Shown: in pieces, positions 5,526 to 8,182 of the stretch
Layout: each line of letters starts with the position of its first letter
Numbering within the stretch: the stretch's first letter is position 1
Assembly (NCBI GenBank): GCA_965602225.1
Contig: CBFCYE010000064.1
Span: forward strand, 1-8,182
DNA length: 8,182 nt
Source: Tenderia sp965602225
GTDB taxonomy: Bacteria > Pseudomonadota > Gammaproteobacteria > Tenderiales > Tenderiaceae
Direction: 5' to 3'
Translations under genes and position numbers: made by a program
Notes under the pieces: generated by a model
The model's input: the letters and a program-made list of their open reading frames with translations, nothing else
The model's database searches: none
Told to the model about the DNA's origin: nothing

Positions 5526-7076
5526 TTAGTCACGTTCAAGCAATTCACGCTCAAAATCGCCATTGCGCAACTTCTGCATATACACATCCAGTGCCGCACG
5601 CACCTTACCCTGTAAAAAATACAAACCAATAAGATTGGGAAAGGCCATCGACAAAATCATCAAATCACTGAAATCGAGAATATTGGAAGCACTGGTGATC
5701 GATCCCAGGAAGACCACGATCACAAACATAACCCTAAACGCCATTGCCGACTGCTCACCAAACAGATAAGACCAGCAACGCTCACCGTAATAAGACCACG
5801 AAATCATGGTGCTAAAGGCAAACAACACCACCGCCAGCGTCAGAACCAAAGGAAACCAGGAGATCACCGTGCCAAAAGCGGCACTGGTCAACGCGGCGCC
5901 CTGCTTACTGGCCACCAGGTCAGCGGTCTCGGGGCTGTTATAAACACCGGTGATGATAATCACCAGCGCCGTCATGGTGCAGACCACAATCGTATCGATG
6001 AAAGGTTCCAGCAAGGCAACAATGCCCTCACGTACAGGATATTTGGTACGCGCGGTTGAGTGAGCAATCGCCGCAGAGCCAATGCCAGCCTCACTAGAAA
6101 AAGCCGCCCGTTGGAAACCAACCACCAACACACCGATAATGCCGCCCAGGCCAGCTTCAGGGGTAAAGGCACCGGCAACAATCTGAACCAACATCTCTGG
6201 CACCATAGAAACATTACTCAAGATAATCCACAGACAAGCCAGGACATAAATGCCGCACATGGACGGCACAATTGCCTGAGTGACGTGAGCGATACGTTTA
6301 ATACCGCCGATGATCACCAACGCAACCATCACCGCCATAACCAAGCCATAAATCCACGGGCTGTCAGCAATCCCAGGAACACTCTGCTTTACCGCAGACA
6401 GCGACTGACTCACCTGAAAGGCATTGCCAGCCCCAAGTGAACCGCCAATACACAACACACAAAACAGCACCGCCAACACCTTGCCAGTCTTGGTCCAACC
6501 CACATCGGCCAAACCACGGCTGAGGTATTCCATCGCCCCACCCATCACATGACCATCGGGACGCACCTGGCGATACATCTGCCCCAGGGTACATTCGGTA
6601 AACTTAGCCACCATGCCGAAGAAACCGGCCACGATCATCCAAAAGGTTGCCCCCGGCCCACCAATACTGATCGCAATCGCCACCCCAGCGATATTGCCCA
6701 AGCCAACCGTGGCAGAAAGCGCCGTCGACAACGCCTGAAAGTGAGTGGTTTCACCTATATCCTTCGGATCATCATACTTACCGCGCACACACTTAATGGC
6801 ATGGCCAAAGGCACGGAGATTGATAAAGCCCATACGAAAGGTGAAATAGACCGCCCCAACCGCTAACCAGGCCACCGCAAACGGCAGCGTCACACCATCA
6901 ATAAAACCCAATACATCAAAAAAGGTCACCGCATAGAAATAACCCACCAAGACACCAAACAGCTGGTCGATGGATTCGCCAAAACCAACAGCCTCTTCCG
7001 CGGCAAACACCGTCGGCGCCAGTAGAGTCATCATCAATCCCAGCACCAATGTCGCCAGTCGCGTCTTTACCTGCAT
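5526..7076 (-). CDS. Sodium:alanine/glycine symporter, AGCS family
   Basis: This inner-membrane carrier couples Na+ entry to uptake of alanine, glycine or a related small amino acid. The exact substrate cannot be read from sequence. The 516-residue protein has about ten or eleven hydrophobic segments. It carries the AGCS signature GGPGATFWMIVAGFFG (139-154), preceded by FQALSTALSATVGLGNIAGVA (113-133). A second hallmark is FSSEAGIGSAAIAHSTART (326-344). The first 25 residues (MQVKTRLATL to TVFA) look like a cleavable Sec signal peptide with an Ala-X-Ala-like site before AEEAVG, which explains the length slightly above average. GGGAG (7086-7090) lies 9 nt before the ATG. The gene sits between ratA and smpB, which are adjacent in E. 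coli, and appears to lead a transcript into ratA-rnfH. I found no convincing promoter upstream. Confidence 0.95.
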   Translation of the reverse strand: MQVKTRLATLVLGLMMTLLAPTVFAAEEAVGFGESIDQLFGVLVGYFYAVTFFDVLGFIDGVTLPFAVAWLAVGAVYFTFRMGFINLRAFGHAIKCVRGKYDDPKDIGETTHFQALSTALSATVGLGNIAGVAIAISIGGPGATFWMIVAGFFGMVAKFTECTLGQMYRQVRPDGHVMGGAMEYLSRGLADVGWTKTGKVLAVLFCVLCIGGSLGAGNAFQVSQSLSAVKQSVPGIADSPWIYGLVMAVMVALVIIGGIKRIAHVTQAIVPSMCGIYVLACLWIILSNVSMVPEMLVQIVAGAFTPEAGLGGIIGVLVVGFQRAAFSSEAGIGSAAIAHSTARTKYPVREGIVALLEPFIDTIVVCTMTALVIIITGVYNSPETADLVASKQGAALTSAAFGTVISWFPLVLTLAVVLFAFSTMISWSYYGERCWSYLFGEQSAMAFRVMFVIVVFLGSITSASNILDFSDLMILSMAFPNLIGLYFLQGKVRAALDVYMQKLRNGDFERELLERD

Positions 7077-7175
7077 TCCCTGCTACTCCCTCATCTGATT
7101 AGCCAAGCCCAATCAAATCTAGTTAAATTAAATAGATAGCGAATTTTACGCTGAATCGATAAAGATTGCGATTTA

Positions 7176-7210
7176 AGCTAAAAAACCTTCGTAAACGATA
7201 AGACTTAGCT
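7176..7210. promoter_or_regulatory. Nested inverted repeats at the smpB promoter (possible operator)
   Basis: AGCTAA (7176-7181) is mirrored by TTAGCT (7205-7210). Inside lie TCGT (7189-7192) and ACGA (7195-7198), and CTT (7187-7189) faces AAG (7200-7202). The centres of the first two pairs are 7193 and 7193.5. The outer right arm ends on the first base of the -10 TATAAT. The arrangement would suit a dimeric regulator of smpB or of the divergent transporter gene. The AT-rich context means chance is possible. Confidence 0.3.
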
Positions 7211-7215
7211 ATAAT
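7187..7215 (+). promoter_or_regulatory. smpB promoter with perfect -10
   Basis: TATAAT (7210-7215) is a perfect -10 hexamer in the only spacer before smpB. The -35 is poor: CTTCGT (7187-7192) lies at 17 nt and TTCGTA (7188-7193... ) at 16 nt. Initiation would fall near 7222, within about two bases of the ATG at 7224, so the mRNA would be leaderless or almost so. Confidence 0.55.
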
Positions 7216-7223
7216 TGCGCGCT

Positions 7224-7694
7224 ATGGCTACGAAATCCAAAAAACCAAGCGGCACCATCGTCCTCAATAAAAAAGCCAAACATGACTTTTATATCGAAGA
7301 CAAATACGAAGCGGGCATTTCCTTGCAAGGCTGGGAAGTCAAAAGCCTGCGCGCTGGTCGAGTACAAATGCGCGACAGCCATGTCTTTCTCAAAAACGGT
7401 GAGGCGTTTATGACCAACACCCTGATCACACCGCTGCCAACCGCATCAACCCACATCCATCCGGATCAGAACCGCATCCGTAAACTGCTGCTCAACCGGC
7501 GCGAACTAGACCAGCTGGCCGGTGCCGTCGAACGCCAGGGCTACACCATAGTCCCCATCGCCATGTACTGGAAAGATAACCGCGTCAAAGTTGAGATTGG
7601 TCTGGCCAAGGGCAAACAAGAACACGACAAACGCGCCACCCTAAAAGATAAAGACTGGGCACGCGAAAAACAGCGCATCCTGAAACGGGGTTAA
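7224..7694 (+). CDS. smpB: SsrA-binding protein SmpB
   Basis: SmpB binds the tRNA-like part of tmRNA and escorts it to stalled ribosomes, where its C-terminal tail probes the empty mRNA channel. The product is 156 residues (160 in E. coli). It opens with IVLNKKAKHDFYIEDKYEAG, then the diagnostic ISLQGWEVKSLRAG (32-45) of the OB-fold. It ends with the basic tail KGKQEHDKRATL (129-140) plus KDKDWAREKQRILKRG. The ATG at 7224 is chosen. An in-frame TTG at 7215 overlaps the -10 box and adds only MRA. No Shine-Dalgarno sequence precedes the ATG. The partner RNA gene ssrA starts 122 nt after the stop, so both trans-translation components lie side by side. Confidence 0.97.
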   Translation: MATKSKKPSGTIVLNKKAKHDFYIEDKYEAGISLQGWEVKSLRAGRVQMRDSHVFLKNGEAFMTNTLITPLPTASTHIHPDQNRIRKLLLNRRELDQLAGAVERQGYTIVPIAMYWKDNRVKVEIGLAKGKQEHDKRATLKDKDWAREKQRILKRG

Positions 7695-7788
7695 GTCACG
7701 TCTAAACAAGGCATAAAAGCCTTTCACTCCAAATAGCAGTAATCGACGTAAATCAAAAACCTAACGCTAGCAGGGAACTTACAACTCC

Positions 7789-7796
7789 TATAGAAT
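7789..7796 (+). promoter_or_regulatory. Candidate -10 for ssrA in the smpB-ssrA spacer
   Basis: The 122-nt spacer (7695-7816) contains TATAGAAT, which could serve as the -10 (TATAGA or TAGAAT) for ssrA. Transcription would begin near 7803, giving a leader of about 14 nt to be removed by RNase P. No recognisable -35 is present at 16-18 nt. A small hairpin, AAGGC (7708-7712) with GCCTT (7719-7723), lies earlier in the spacer but lacks a T tract. ssrA may therefore also receive transcription from smpB. Confidence 0.35.
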
Positions 7797-7816
7797 GTCT
7801 CACTTACAGTTACCAA

Positions 7817-8179
7817 GGGGGCGATCTGGATTCGACGTGGATTGCGAAACCCAAGGTGCATGCCGAGGTGCAGGATACCTCGTAAATCCATCTGCAAACT
7901 TTATAGTTGCCAACGAAGACAACTACGCACTCGCTGCTTAATACCCAGTAGGGTGCCCCCGGCCCAATGTGTGCTTGTGCGCTTGGATCACCGGGGTCGA
8001 CTCACATAAGATCGCGATGAAGCACGTTTGGGGCGGATTCGTTAAACTCTAACCAAACTCGTTATTGGTTTTCCCTGCCCGTCGGGTTGCCCGTAACTAA
8101 ATTAATAGACTGGGATAAGCATGTAGAGCCGAAGGCAGAGGATTTGCGGACGCGGGTTCAATTCCCGCCGCCTCCACCA
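7817..8179 (+). ncRNA. ssrA: Transfer-messenger RNA (tmRNA)
   Basis: tmRNA acts first as an alanyl-tRNA and then as a short mRNA to free stalled ribosomes and tag the unfinished protein for proteolysis. The gene is 363 nt, the same length as in E. coli. The 5' end GGGGGCG (7817-7823) pairs over 7 bp with CGCCTCC (8169-8175), including the usual G3-U wobble. ATCTGGATTCGACG follows the 5' arm, and A-CCA (8176-8179) is encoded. The T arm is GCGGG (8152-8156), loop TTCAATT, CCCGC (8164-8168). The tag frame is at 7909-7941. A helix-5-like stem pairs GCACTC (7927-7932) with GGGTGC (7951-7956) around the tag stop. Pseudoknot sequences fill the remainder. It is a one-piece gene, not permuted. Confidence 0.98.
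7909..7941 (+). other. tmRNA proteolysis-tag reading frame
   Basis: The resume codon is GCC (7909-7911), preceded by TATAGTT. The frame reads ANEDNYALAA and ends at TAA (7939-7941). Together with the alanine charged on tmRNA, the added tag would be A-ANEDNYALAA. The C-terminal ALAA is the classical ClpX/ClpA recognition end. Relative to the E. coli tag ANDENYALAA, the acidic pair is swapped (ED for DE). Confidence 0.93.
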
Positions 8180-8182
8180 ATT

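Noticed and set aside
6060..6440. 126-codon plus-strand open frame inside the AGCS gene
   Set aside because: It is antisense to a strong membrane-protein gene, rich in Asn, His and Arg, and shows no ribosome binding site or family resemblance. It is a shadow frame.
7708..7723. Hairpin AAGGC/GCCTT after smpB as a terminator
   Set aside because: The stem is only 5 bp and TCACTCC follows rather than a T run, so termination is not supported.
1..8182. Mobile element, CRISPR array, prophage or novel defence system
   Set aside because: All substantial frames belong to recognised core families in a conserved order, with no transposase, integrase, repeat-spacer pattern or unassigned gene. tmRNA can be an integration site, but the window ends three bases after its CCA, so the flank cannot be judged.

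Overview
This window is a conserved housekeeping segment of a gammaproteobacterial chromosome. The gene order follows the Escherichia coli series grpE<, nadK>, recN>, bamE>, <rnfH, <ratA, smpB>, ssrA>, but three genes are interposed. These are hrcA (between the presumed grpE and nadK), fur (between recN and bamE, as in Pseudomonas) and a sodium:amino-acid symporter of the AGCS family (between ratA and smpB). The presence of hrcA argues against Enterobacterales. The protein sequences, the near-classical tmRNA tag and roughly even base composition fit an environmental gammaproteobacterium, but I cannot name a genus.

Left end (1-1343): hrcA is read leftwards and is followed by a strong-looking sigma-32 heat-shock promoter whose -35 lies inside the last hrcA codons. 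A leader of about 100 nt then runs to an ATG at the window edge, which is probably the start of grpE. nadK diverges from hrcA. The hrcA promoter candidate lies so close to the start codon that the mRNA would be nearly leaderless.

Centre (1344-5508): nadK and recN form a short rightward unit. It converges on fur, which has a TTG start and a textbook Shine-Dalgarno sequence. fur and bamE diverge from a roughly 100-bp control region. bamE and rnfH meet tail to tail with interlocking stop codons. rnfH overlaps the end of ratA on the same strand.

Right end (5509-8182): the AGCS transporter leads a leftward unit (AGCS-ratA-rnfH). Divergently, smpB has a perfect TATAAT just 8 nt before its ATG and no Shine-Dalgarno sequence. 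It is followed by ssrA (tmRNA), complete to its encoded CCA, with tag ANEDNYALAA. SmpB and tmRNA are partners in trans-translation (ribosome rescue), RatA and RnfH are their customary neighbours, and BamE is an outer-membrane assembly lipoprotein.

I found no mobile element, CRISPR array, prophage or clearly novel gene system. The points worth attention are regulatory: the sigma-32 promoter embedded in hrcA, the apparently leaderless hrcA and smpB mRNAs, the nested dyad at the smpB promoter, the interlocked bamE/rnfH ends, the transporter insertion and the tag variant.
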